Assembly: GCF_036898095.1 (NCBI RefSeq)
Contig: NC_090751.1
Location: 85,850,942-85,914,941 of the forward strand
DNA length: 64,000 nt
Direction of reading: 5' to 3'
Source of the DNA: Palaemon carinicauda
Lineage: Eukaryota > Arthropoda > Malacostraca > Decapoda > Palaemonidae
Both the position numbers and the translations under genes were made by a program. Positions 37,471 through 46,886 of this stretch are shown piece by piece; position 1 is the stretch's first letter, and each line of letters opens with the position of its first letter. The notes under the pieces were generated by a model that worked only from the letters and a program-made list of their open reading frames with translations, was not told where the DNA came from and made no database searches.

Positions 37471-38380
37471 GGGTGGGGGCCCCACGTGCTGCTCCACACA
37501 GCCTCAGGCCTCTGGTCAGAGTCAGAAAAATACCTCCATATAAATCTCCTAGAGATGAAGGCCGTCTTCCTGGCCCTTCAACAGTTCCAACAGTACCTGG
37601 CAAGTCACTCTATGATGGTGATGAGCAACAACACCACAGTAGTGGCCTACATCAACAAACAAGGAGGTACTTTTTCGCAGCTACTATAGATACTGAGATG
37701 GGCCGAAGTCCACTCGATACCACTATTGGCACGCTTCGGGCAAAAGGAATGTGCTCACCGACAATCTGAGCAGAGCGTCTCAGATAGTGAGTATCGAGTG
37801 GTCTTTGGATCATCTAGTAGCCAACAAAGTCCTGACTTTGTGGGGTTCTCCGACTGTGGATATTTTCGCAATGGCCCTGAACTTCAGGTTCCCGCTGTAC
37901 TGCTCCCCAGTCCCAAACCCCAAGGCTCTCTGGCAAGATGCTTTCCAACAACGGTGGGACAACATCGACGTTTACGCTTTTCCCCTGTTCTGTCTGATGA
38001 GGAGGGTACTCAACAAGAGCAGAACATTGGTCAATCTTTCAATGACCCTCATAGCTCCACTATGGCATCACGCGGAATGGTTCCCAGACCTTCTGCAACT
38101 CCTAACGGAGCTACCAAGAGAACTCCCTCCACGACACAGTCTACTCAAACAACCACATGCCAACATCTTCCACAAAGCCGTAGGTTCACTACGACTTCAT
38201 GCCTGGAGACTATCCAGCATCCCCTCTCTGAGAAAGGATTTTCACAACAAGTTGCTGTCAGGATGTCTGGACACCTGCGAAAGTCTTCGGCAGCAGTCTA
38301 CCAGGCAAAGTGGAAAGTCTTCTGTTGTTGGTGTTGTGGAAGGGGTATCTCTCCACTCGATGCCACTATTCCAACAATAG
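37440..38380 (+). pseudogene. DIRS-A RNase H and methyltransferase-like region
   Basis: RNase H text: LMLFSDT then stop, LHINLLEMKAVFLAL, MMVMSNNTTVVAYINKQGG (catalytic Asp replaced by Asn). The MT-like part in frame 37751-38380 has TVDIFAMALNFRFPLYCS, WDNIDVYAFPLFCLM (PPF box altered to PLF) and WFPDLLQLL. It is decayed relative to copies B and D. Confidence 0.78.
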
Positions 38381-38396
38381 CTGAGTTCCTTGTGTA

Positions 38397-39029
38397 GGTT
38401 GGCCTAGGCACCAACTGCCCGTTGAGATACTACCGCTAGAGAGTTATGGGGTCCTTTGACTGGCCAGACAGTACTACATAGGACCCTTCTATCTGGTTAT
38501 GGTTCTTTCCCTTTGCCTACAAAGAAACCGAATAGTCGGGCCTATTCTTTACAGATTCTCCTCTGTCCGCATACACCTGACAACACTGAGATTGCCAAAA
38601 TATTCGTCTTCACCCAAGGGGTTAACTACTGCACTGTAATTGTTCAGTGGCTACTTTCCTCTTGTTAAGAGTAGAAGATACTCTTTAGTTATGGTAAGCA
38701 GCTCTTCTAGGAGAAGGACACTCCAAAATCAAACCATTGTTCTCTAGTCTTGGGCAGTGCCATAACCTCTGTACCTTGGTCTTCCACTGTCTTGGGTTAG
38801 AGTTCTCGTGCTTGAGGGTACACTCGGGCACACTTCTATCTAGTTTCCCTTCCTCTTGTTTTGTTAAAGTTTTTTTTTATAGTTTTTATTGGAAATATTT
38901 TTTTTTAATGTTACTATACTTAAAATATTTTACTTTTCTTTATTTCCTTTCCTCACTGGGCCATTTTCCGAGTTGGGGCCCCTGGGCTTATAGCATCCTG
39001 CTTTTCCAACTAGGGTTGTAGCTTAGCAT

Positions 39030-39064
<35 letters not shown>
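38397..39064 (+). mobile_element. SINE-like element sharing the CR1 3' tail
   Basis: A 668-bp insert in the DIRS-A recombinase. It has no protein-coding frame. The last about 115 bp (TTTCCTTTCCTCACTGGGCC through GGGCTTATAGCATCCTGC and CCAACTAGGGTTGTAGC to (AAT)n) match the CR1-like LINE 3' UTR, while the first 550 bp do not. That is the usual design of a SINE mobilised by a partner LINE. The 5' end GGTTGGCCTAGGCACC...GTTGAGATACTACC could contain decayed pol III box A/B-like words, which is speculative. No clear target duplication. Confidence 0.65.
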
Positions 39065-39753
39065 CTGCGGGAAGAAATGCACCTTTCAGTCTCAGCAGTG
39101 AAAGGCTATTGCCCAGCCTTAAGTCTAGCCTTCAGGCTGAAAGGAATGGACATTTCTTCATCGCTAGAACTTTCTCTACTCATACGTAGTTATGAACTTA
39201 CCTGCCCTCAGTCAGAAGAGAGACCTCCCCCATGGAACGTGGTTCGAGATCTGAGGTCTCTTAAGAGACCTCCCTATGAACCATTACGCCAGGCATCAAA
39301 TCGCCACCTAACCTGGAAGACGGTATTCTTGCTAGCTTTGGCCTCGGCCAAGCGAGTCAGCGAACTTCATGTATGACATTGCCCATTCAAGGGGATGGGG
39401 GGAGGTGACGTTCAGCTTCGTCCGTGAGTTTATTGCTAAGACTCAGAATCCTGGAGTGACGGATCCTCGATTCGACTCCTTCCGGATTTCTAGACTCCGT
39501 ACTGTAACAGATGACCCAGACCATCTCTTACTATGCCCAGTAAGGAGCTTGAGGTGCTGCAGCCCGTCCTCATGTGCCAGCACTATTCGTCAGCACAGGA
39601 AGGACTAAGAGGAGGGTCACCAAGAACACCATCTCTGCATGGATTCATAGGGCCATTGACCTAGCCTTGAATCCATACCCTCTTCCGTCACGTCGCCCTA
39701 GAGCACATGATGTCAGGGGCATAGCTACGTCCCTGGCCTTCAAAAGGGATTTT

Positions 39754-41005
39754 GACGAAGGAAAAATCTATTTCTGGGGAGAGACCTGTGGCGGCCGGTG
39801 AAAAGAGTCCTTCTTATATATCTTTTCTGATAAACCTTCCAATTATACCAGAGAAAGATAAAAGCATGGAATGCTGAGGTTACAACCCTCGTGCGAGCAC
39901 CTTTTGGGTGTCGTGTATAAAGCAAAGGCGCGTGAAATCCACTATTCACAGGTTGTCTTCCATTTAGTTAATTCCTTCGTCAAAGGGATGGGCCGATACA
40001 AAGGCCCTAGCCAACCACCAGCGCCACACCACCCACGCCACGACGCGAGCGCCATCTGAACAACATCCTTCTTTTTTGGACTAATTTGTGTGGAGTTTTT
40101 TTTGTGGTGCTCTCGGCCTTTTTCAACATTCGTGGTTTTATTTCGTCATGTCCGAAGCTCCATCTTCACACATTTCAATGTTAAGTACCATAGTTTGTTT
40201 TGACAGCTTTTTATAGTACCGGGCTTTTGTTTTATATCCAGTATAGTTTGTTTTATTATTCCCGTCTGGCCCTTCACGGCGGCCATTGTTTGTTCACTTG
40301 TTTGGGAATTCATCTTTGTCTGCCCGTTTAGTACTCTGTCACTTAGGTTCTTGGTTAAGTCCTGGCCTTATGCCTTTAGAACCGTTATTATTTTTGTGTT
40401 TGAATGCTCATGGTACTTTTTGCTAGCAAGTCCAGCCTACGAACGAGATAGCGGTCTAGCTTGGTTGTTGTTTAGTACCCGCCCCTCCGGGGCGTTTGTC
40501 ACTCGGCTGTGCTATTTGTTTTAAGTTTTAGCAGATGCTATTCATCGTTCGTAGTCTTATCTTGATGTACATTTTTATTTTATACGTTTATAATAGTGTT
40601 GTGTGATTTTTAGTCCTGATATTGTGTCCAAAAGAGCGAGAGCTTGGGGTCCCCGTTTTCTGTTCGCAGACACGAGTTACCCCATTCTCTCGTTTTCTTT
40701 CTTAGCTCCGGTGGGTGAGCGGATTTCCCGTTTTCCGTTTTGTGCGTTCAACGGGTTCTCCCTCCCTCACCTCTCCCCCTCTGGGTGGCTCGGGAGTAGT
40801 TATGAACGTTTTCCACTCCGCCTTGAGTTCTACTCCGGCATGAGGGATTCTCAATGACTTTCGTTCTATTGTTATATTTATATATTGTTTACTGCATGGG
40901 ACGGGCTTCATATTGTTTAGATACGACCCTCCGGTGGCCCTTACTGCGGTCTCAGGCCACGGCTATATCCACAATAGCCATTGTTATTACAATTGTGTTT
41001 TTAGA
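39754..41005. mobile_element. Unclassified 1.25-kb insertion in DIRS-A recombinase
   Basis: Defined by interruption of the recombinase frame (CTTCAAAAGGGATTTT before, AAATTTTTCAGTGACGCAG after). It begins TGACGAAGGAAAAATC. There is no reading frame of note except short ones such as one starting at 40149 (MSEAPSSHI). Sequence is GC-moderate with T-rich stretches. Possible diverged short target duplication (GGGATTTT / AGAAATTT). It could be a solo LTR or the 5' end of another retroelement. Confidence 0.5.
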
Positions 41006-41637
41006 AATTTTTCAGTGACGCAGGTTCTTCAAGCTGGGGTGTGGAAATGTCAAACAACATTCACATCCCACTACCTGCAAGATGTGACCCACAGGAGATT
41101 TGATACGTTCGCTATTGGCCCTGTGGTGGCTGCACAACAGCTGGTTTAAAACCTCAAGCTCCTTATTGGACAAGTAGCAGAAGGTTGAGGGCATTGTTCC
41201 TCGGTTTTAGTCTGCATGAATGAAAAGGTTTGACTGGCCCTTATTCTTTTCTTCATCATCCCTTCTCTTGGGGAAAGCAGCATCCTGGGTTCTTTGCTTA
41301 CCTGACCTCAAACCACTGCAGGTAAACCATGCTCCCTTGTGTTCCTAGCATTAAGATTAATACTGTTACGTTCCCATACCCTGACGAGGTGTTATTGGGA
41401 AAGTCCTAGTCTACAAATTTCCATCTAAAGAACTTCAGAACAACTTCCTAGGACGAGTCACACTTCATACCTTCACACACAGCTTGTGTAGGCCGCAGTC
41501 CTTGCGTAGCAAGGCTCTAGCGAGGCGCAGCGAGTCCTTATTTCTTGGGTGCTTACACACACAAATAACAAGCCTCCGGGCAAAGCCAAAACCCAGACTG
41601 GCTGGGACGTCCACCCTGCCAAATGGGTGAGTCACCC

Positions 41638-41735
41638 CTATTAAATAGCGTGGTTTGTATTCCAGTTACGAAACAAATGACAAATTCGTAGATAATTTGT
41701 ATTTGTCCTAACCATACAAACCTTAGCTATTTAAC
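41638..41735 (+). promoter_or_regulatory. DIRS-A internal complementary region
   Basis: TTAAATAGCGTGG...AGTTACGAAAC (complement of the left end) is immediately followed by AAATGACAAATTCGTAGATA..CCATACAAACCTTAGC (complement of the right end). Same architecture as the ICR of copy B. Confidence 0.82.
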
Positions 41736-41749
41736 CAAACTTGCCCGCC

Positions 41750-41935
41750 AGCCCTATCCCTCTTGAAGTCCTACCTACAAGCAAAGTGAGCTCAAGCACA
41801 GGTGTGTGAGGGGAGGTTTAGCAAGCTATCCTCCCCTACCCCTGCTAACTAGTGGTGTGGGTAGTAAACCCTCGTTTATAAATAGCTAAGGTTTGTATAT
41901 TTAGGAAAAATACAAATTATCTATGAATTTGTCAT
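41750..41935 (+). repeat. DIRS-A right terminal repeat
   Basis: Inverted copy of the left repeat with hairpin words TAGCAAGCTA and GCTAACTAG, then CCCTCGTT and the right-end block ending AATTTGTCAT. A segment between CCCTCGTT and AATAGCTAAGG is shorter than in copy B, so a small deletion is likely. Confidence 0.75.
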
Positions 41936-42592
41936 ATTTGATACAACTAAGCTTTAGAAGAATATCACAGAGGAACACTTGCAATTGAATGTAGGAATTG
42001 ATTTGTAGTTTTAGATACTCTTATAAGAGACAAATAGCAGACAATTAATGAAGAATGGTGTAATATTAAGAACATAAATCAGTCAGTTGGTAGTGAAGTC
42101 TTGGGACACAATTACAAGGAGAAAGCCATGGATATCGAATGATACTTGGGATACTATAAAAAGGAGACAAAGACAAAAATTAATTGTTGAAACTTTTCGA
42201 GGAAGTAATGAAAATTACAAGGTAGAACAAGTAAAGTACTCTATTCCAGTATTGATAGTGAGGTAAAAAAAAAAAAAAACCAGGAATGACTGGAGAGATT
42301 ATCTAGAGAGGAAAGCAGGTGAGGCTGACAAAGCTTTGAATTCAGGAAATGGCTATGGTGTAAGAATTGCTTACGGAATTATTGATGCATTCTTGACTGA
42401 GGCAAAGAAGAAGCAAATGCCCATCAAAAAGAGAGATGGATCTGTTATAACAACAGAAGATGAAGAAAGACAACGTTGGATGGAACACTTTAGTGAGGTC
42501 ATGAATAGGAAATATGAAGGAAATAATTTGATTGATATACCTTAAACTAATGAAGACCTTGATGTGCCCATGAATGAATTCAGTGTTTTTCA
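41936..42592 (+). pseudogene. RTE-like LINE ORF2, linker part (right of DIRS-A)
   Basis: Continues the element of 20590-21356: FDTTK-like start, GTLAIECRN, QTINEEWCNIKNINQSVGSEV, then 42336-42545 with RIAYGIIDAFL, KKRDGSVITTEDEERQRWME and HFSEVMNRKYEGNNL, the usual segment before RT. Stops, frameshifts and a poly-A interruption (42266-42280) are present. It ends abruptly at about 42592, where DIRS-C starts; the RT half is not seen on this strand. Confidence 0.78.
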
Positions 42593-42937
42593 ATATTAAT
42601 CTGTTGCCCGACAGAAAAAACCTACGGTCGGGATACGCCAGCGATCGCTATACAGGTGGGGGTGTACAACAACAGCGCCATCTGTCGAGTAGGTACTCAG
42701 GTACTTCTTGTCAACAAGAACCAATTTTTCCTCTGTCGTGCCACTGGCAAGACCTACTTGATACGCTGTTGTTTCTGGAGTTGATTTCACGCTTTTTGGT
42801 GATGTATTCTCTCTAGATATTAGCTTTCGCTGTTCAGGAGTTATTATCATTACCTTATCAAGCTTTATTGATTAGATTTTGGATTATTTGTTGACGACTT
42901 GGATAGATTTTGGATTCTCCCCTTTGACTAATTCAAG

Positions 42938-45337
42938 ATGTCTGACCCTACTCAAGTCCCCAAGTACAGGCAGTGTAGCGCTAGGGACTGTTCTAGGCGT
43001 CTTCCGAAGGCCTCTATAGATCCTCACACCGTTTGTTCCAATTGTAGGGGTAAATCCTGTCAATTGGAAGATCGATGTGAGGAATGCGCTGGGCTTTCGG
43101 AATTCGATTTTAATGAATTCCTTAAGAATGCACGTAGGCTAGAGAAGGATAGGATCAGGAGGAGTTCGTCTCGCTCTTTTGATTTTTCCTCTCCCCATGC
43201 CCCACAACCTATTCCTTCCCCTGTAGTGGTGACACCCGACCCTTCTACTAGCTCTCATCAACCCTCGATGGCGGACATGATGCGTGCCATTCAGGCTCTT
43301 GGTGACCGAGTCGAGTCATTAGCGAATGACCGCAATCAACTCTTGGCCGACGTCAAAGAGTTGAAGGAGAAAAGTGCAGTGGGAAGTGTAGTGAGTGCAA
43401 GTGCGGTGAAAAGTGTCAGTGTCAGTGTTACGCATGAGGGTGCATCTGTTCGTGCCAGTCGTCCTCCCAGTCCGGGACCTCTTGCAAGCTCCCAAGCCCA
43501 GGGGAGAAGCAATGTCGAAGGACCAAAGGGTTCGACAGGCCTTGATCAGCGTACAGATGTACCCTCAGTGGTTGCGGACGTATCTTGCAGAGATCGTTCC
43601 ACCCACAAACAGACGAGTGAGCCCATTCATTCCTCGTCAGTGGAAGAAGTTTCTCGCCAGAAACGCTGGACTAAGGTCTCACGACCTCTCAAGCGCAAGG
43701 TCCCTTCCGAGCGAGTCCAACGGCCCAGGTGTAGCCACTGGGTCAGTTCGTACTCGCCGCAGTCTTCCGAAGACAGCACACCTCCCAAGAGAGGTAGAGT
43801 GGTTCCGCAGCAGGCAATCACTCCGTCTGTTGCCGCACCAACCACTGTAGACCCTAAGTGGTCTATGCTGCAGTCTATGCAGACTCAGCTAGCTTCCTTC
43901 ATGCAGGAGTATCGTGCTGAGAAGGTTGACGCTGCACCCGTTAACCTACAACCTGCCACGGTTGTGCACTCAGCAGACACTGCGGCTGCCTGCTCCCACA
44001 CTCCGACTGTGAGAGCTCCACCACCGATGCGCAGTCGACCCTGCCAGACGCATGTTGACGTTAGCCGACATGCGGCACCCTCCGTTGACATGCGTGAGCT
44101 ACCGCATCAGCAGTGGGAAGGTGCTGTCAAGCTGCCGTGTTTTGACGCAATGCGGCAGTCTCCGCAACCCACGGCAGTCCCCACCACGCACCTCCACTCC
44201 GCTTTTGTTGTTGCCAGCTCTCAGACTGACCAGCAGCGGCATGATGTTGGATCCAGTGCAGCTACGCATGCACCCGTGCTGCCGGATTCAGCCGTTCAGC
44301 CTTCTTCTACTCCTTTGCCGCTTCCTCCTCAGCTTTCGGATGAAGGAATATCTGATGACGACGAAGCTGCTCATTTGGACGATCAACACTCCGACATAGA
44401 CGAACCCAAGACTACGCCTCCCTCCTTAGACTTTAGGAAAGTCCTTGCTCTGTTTAGGGAGTTGTATCCGGACCAGTTTGTGTCTGCAGCCCCACGCTCA
44501 CCTCCCTCTGAGTTCGCTTTAGGCATGCAGTCAGCAGCTCCTGCCTTTACGAAGCTCGTACTCGCGCGCTCTTCCAAGAGAGCTTTAAGGGTACTGGGAG
44601 AGTGGTTGCAGGCCAAGAAGCAACTTGGGAAGACGTCCTTCATCTTTCCCCCCACCAAGCTTGCTTCCAAATCTAGCGTCTGGTATGCCACGGGAGAAGA
44701 TCTTGGCTTGGGAGTTCCTGCCTCTGCCCAGGGCGACTTCTCAAGCCTGGTAGACTCTCCCCGCAGACTAGCTATGAGACGCTCCAAGATTTGCTGGACC
44801 TTTTCGGACATGAACCATCTTTTGAAGGGAGTTTTTCGTGCTTTTGAGATCTTCAACTTCCTGGACTGGTGTTTGGGAGCGTTAAGCAGAAAGACCTCCC
44901 CTTCGGATAAGGACTCTGCCATGCTCATCATGTCATGCATGGACAAAGCCATTCGGGATGGGTCTGGCGAGCTTGCGGCTTCTTTCGTGTCAGGAGTTCT
45001 TAAGAAGCGAGATCACCTTTGCTCCTTCTTGTCGGCGGGGATCACACCATGTCAGAAGTCAGAGTTGATGTTTGCTCCGCTTTCCAAGTGTCTCTTTCCT
45101 GAAGAGCTGATCAAGGGGATTGCCGCCTCGTTGATCCAGAAGGATGCCCATGACCTGGTGGCGTCATCCGCACGTAAAGTCACAGCTTTACATTCCGTGC
45201 CTAGACCTAGGATGGACACACCAGCGTCTAGGTTCATTCCGCCCTTTCGTGGCAGAACCTCCAGCAGAGGAGGTACCCGTGCCGATAGTCAACGTGGCAA
45301 AAAGAAGGGTTCCAAGTCCTCAAAAGGCAGAGTCTGA
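42938..45337 (+). CDS. DIRS-C ORF1 (gag-like), intact 799 codons
   Basis: The only full-length uninterrupted ORF1 in the window. An N-terminal Cys module (C13, C18, then DPH-x2-C33-x2-C36-x4-C41-x5-C47-x2-C50) probably binds zinc. Residues about 110-150 form a coiled-coil-like heptad region (IQALGDRVESLANDRNQLL). The middle, to about 480, is Ser/Pro/Ala-rich and low complexity. Residues about 490-760 form a conserved helical block (FRKVLALFRELYPDQFV, TSFIFPPTKLASKS, EDLGLG, FLDWCLGALSRK). The C-terminus is Arg/Gly/Lys-rich (RTSSRGG...KGSKSSKGRV). It probably packages RNA/cDNA; function is inferred by analogy to Gag. Its end overlaps the RT frame by about 190 bp. Confidence 0.8.
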   Translation: MSDPTQVPKYRQCSARDCSRRLPKASIDPHTVCSNCRGKSCQLEDRCEECAGLSEFDFNEFLKNARRLEKDRIRRSSSRSFDFSSPHAPQPIPSPVVVTPDPSTSSHQPSMADMMRAIQALGDRVESLANDRNQLLADVKELKEKSAVGSVVSASAVKSVSVSVTHEGASVRASRPPSPGPLASSQAQGRSNVEGPKGSTGLDQRTDVPSVVADVSCRDRSTHKQTSEPIHSSSVEEVSRQKRWTKVSRPLKRKVPSERVQRPRCSHWVSSYSPQSSEDSTPPKRGRVVPQQAITPSVAAPTTVDPKWSMLQSMQTQLASFMQEYRAEKVDAAPVNLQPATVVHSADTAAACSHTPTVRAPPPMRSRPCQTHVDVSRHAAPSVDMRELPHQQWEGAVKLPCFDAMRQSPQPTAVPTTHLHSAFVVASSQTDQQRHDVGSSAATHAPVLPDSAVQPSSTPLPLPPQLSDEGISDDDEAAHLDDQHSDIDEPKTTPPSLDFRKVLALFRELYPDQFVSAAPRSPPSEFALGMQSAAPAFTKLVLARSSKRALRVLGEWLQAKKQLGKTSFIFPPTKLASKSSVWYATGEDLGLGVPASAQGDFSSLVDSPRRLAMRRSKICWTFSDMNHLLKGVFRAFEIFNFLDWCLGALSRKTSPSDKDSAMLIMSCMDKAIRDGSGELAASFVSGVLKKRDHLCSFLSAGITPCQKSELMFAPLSKCLFPEELIKGIAASLIQKDAHDLVASSARKVTALHSVPRPRMDTPASRFIPPFRGRTSSRGGTRADSQRGKKKGSKSSKGRV

Positions 45338-45705
45338 CTGCCAACCTCTCCAGACAGCAGTGGGAGCCAGGCTCAAGAACTACTGGCAGGCCTGGGAGAA
45401 CAGGGGTGCAGACGCACAGTCTGTGAAGTTGCTCAGAGAGGGGTACAGGATTCCATTCTTGCGCAAGCCCCCTCTAGCAACTACTCCCATCGACCTCTCT
45501 CCCAGGTACAGAGAGGAGGACAAGAGGCTAGCTTTACAGCAAGAGGTGTCTCTCTTGCTACAAAAGGGAGCGGTAGTCATAGTCCGGGACCATCAATCCC
45601 CGGGCTTCTACAACCGTCTCTTCTTAGTAGCGAAGAAGACAGGAGGGTGGAGACCGGTGCTGGACGTCAGTGCTCTCAATGTCTTTGTCACCAAGCAGAC
45701 ACTCT
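45144..45705 (+). pseudogene. DIRS-C reverse transcriptase, N-terminal part
   Basis: Frame offset from ORF1 and overlapping its 3' end. The RT N-terminus reads LKNYWQAWENRGADAQSV, GYRIPFLRKPPL, EVSLLLQKGAVVIV and LFLVAKKTGGWRPVLDVSAL, ending FVTKQT at the breakpoint. The catalytic YLDD box is missing. The open frame continues to 46097 into unrelated sequence, giving a chimeric ORF. Confidence 0.78.
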
Positions 45706-46418
45706 CCAGTACACCAGCGATCGCCAGCGCTATTCAGCTTTTTCTCGCTATTCAAATCACCAGCGTTTGCCGGCTCTCCATCGCTTACCAGCTTATCTAC
45801 ATTTGCCAGCGCACCTGCATTCTTCTGCACTCCAGTACTCTCATGCGCTTCTGCGCTCTCTTATTTATCAGAGCTCTCCTGAGCATCAGCGCTTTCCTCG
45901 GTGACAGTGTTCTCCTGTGCGCCAGCGCTCTCCGGCTCACCAGCACTTGCCTGCGCTTCCGTGCTCACCTTATTGCACCAGCATTGGCCTACTCACCAGT
46001 GCTCTCCTGCGCAGCACTTTCCTGCACACAAGCTCTTTCAGACTCGCCAGCGCTCTTCTGCGCACTTGCGCAAGAGTCAAAAAGAGCTGAAAGGTAAACA
46101 TTTGGACAGGTCACCATCGCCCCATTCCCCTCCGCGCAAACGCATTACAGCAAGCCCGCCAGGAAAAGGAGGAAGAGGTTCCACAGAAGGGTTCAAGATT
46201 CCTTTGATTCCATCTTCAAACTCGGACCCACCGCAACCATGGGTCGAGACTCCTCACAGGAACTCTTTAATTCCTTTTTCTTCAGAAGCTCTCTCTGACA
46301 ATGCTACCTTCAGCAGACAGCCTTGGTTCAGTTCCATGGTGAGAGCAGTTGTACAGGCCTTTGGGCCTGTGTTATCATCTCGCTCTTCGGAGACCTCACA
46401 AAATCTGACGGTCAAGTA
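45706..46418 (+). pseudogene. DIRS copy E, ORF1 fragment
   Basis: Short-period repeats (CACCAGCGxTxTCC-type units) like the SP/R region of copies A and B, then, in frame 45901-46419, SPSPHSPPRKR, SLIPFSSEALSDNATFSRQP and WFSSMVRAVVQAFGPVLS. This matches the conserved ORF1 block IPVPSMGMSDSVSISQQPWF of copy A. It abuts DIRS-C RT directly at 45705/45706, so the joint is recombinational or an insertion boundary. Confidence 0.7.
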
Positions 46419-46886
46419 ATAAGGGGTTAAAGTGAAAAATTCTAAAAAAAATTTTGTAACTCGGAAAAATACAAATTTCTAATGTTTAAATTTTGTGTTA
46501 TTAACTTACTGTAAGCTTTTGGTTCATTTTGTCTCATGACCCCCATTTTCTTATTTTTCAGAGAGACAACACTCTGCACCCAGCAGGGATCATGTCTATA
46601 AATTTATTGTAGGGTGATATCCTTCCTGATTGAAAGTATTTACCTGCTGAATCTATTCTTGCATCAATTCATGCGGCACTTTATGAAACAATCAAGAGAC
46701 ATATGTATGTCGCATATAGGAGTGTGGTTTATATTGTGAAAAACTGAGAGTTAGCTTCTGTGGAATATCTGTGTTGTTCAACATACAAAGAAAAATGAAA
46801 TAAACGTACCATTGGCTTTGACCTCTATGTGAAGCATTATGCAGGCATTTGAATTTTCATATTGAAAGACACTCACTAGTGTGAAT
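46419..46886. other. 470-bp AT-rich segment between E fragments, unclassified
   Basis: Separates ORF1 and RT parts of copy E, replacing about 1.6 kb expected there. AT-rich, with GAAATAAACG near 46797 (possible polyadenylation word) and a polypyrimidine-AG stretch CTTATTTTTCAG (46550-46561). No coding frame or terminal repeats visible. Confidence 0.45.

Larger units (their letters stand above)
38062..41149 (+). pseudogene. DIRS-A tyrosine recombinase, split by two insertions
   Basis: ATG at 38062 (MASRGMVPRPS) begins the frame inside the MT region. KWKVFCCWCCGRGISPLD precedes the SINE-like insert at 38397. It resumes at 39065 with LREEMHLSVSAVKGY, SYELTCPQSEERPPPWNVV and ASAKRVSEL (Arg 1), then a small loss at 39370, AHDVRGIATSLAFKRD (His, Arg 2) and a 1.25-kb insert at 39754. 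The end resumes at about 41006: FSVTQVLQAGVWKCQTTFTS, HYLQDVTH with the active-site Tyr, stop TAA 41147-41149. Confidence 0.82.
21357..41935 (+). mobile_element. DIRS1-type retrotransposon copy A, split by three insertions
   Basis: The left end (GTTCCATAAC, 21357) lies in an RTE-like LINE, and the right end is at about 41935 (AATTTGTCAT), where that LINE resumes. Own segments are 21357-24885, 35697-38396, 39065-39753 and 41006-41935, about 8.2 kb in all. They carry in order the left repeat, ORF1, RT, RNase H, methyltransferase-like region, tyrosine recombinase, internal complementary region and right repeat. Inserts are a CR1 LINE that itself carries DIRS-B, a SINE-like element and an unclassified 1.25-kb repeat. 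Many frameshifts mark it as an old copy. Confidence 0.85.
42593..45705 (+). mobile_element. DIRS-type retrotransposon copy C (second family), 5' part
   Basis: Left-end region 42593-42937 is unlike the other family's terminus. Intact ORF1 (42938-45337) and the start of an overlapping RT frame follow. The element is cut at about 45705 inside RT, where SP/R-type sequence of the other family begins. RNase H, recombinase and right terminus are absent from the window. Family-level similarity to A/B/D rests on the ORF1 Cys module and RT text (GFYNRLFLVAKKTGGWRPVL). Confidence 0.75.

Noticed and set aside
37726..38397. A separate 223-codon gene in DIRS-A
   Set aside because: Its first half is an out-of-frame reading of the MT region; only the part from 38062 is recombinase.
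42938..45337. A host or viral structural gene
   Set aside because: The overlapping DIRS-type RT frame and the Cys module shared with other DIRS ORF1 proteins assign it to a retrotransposon; nothing points to a virus.
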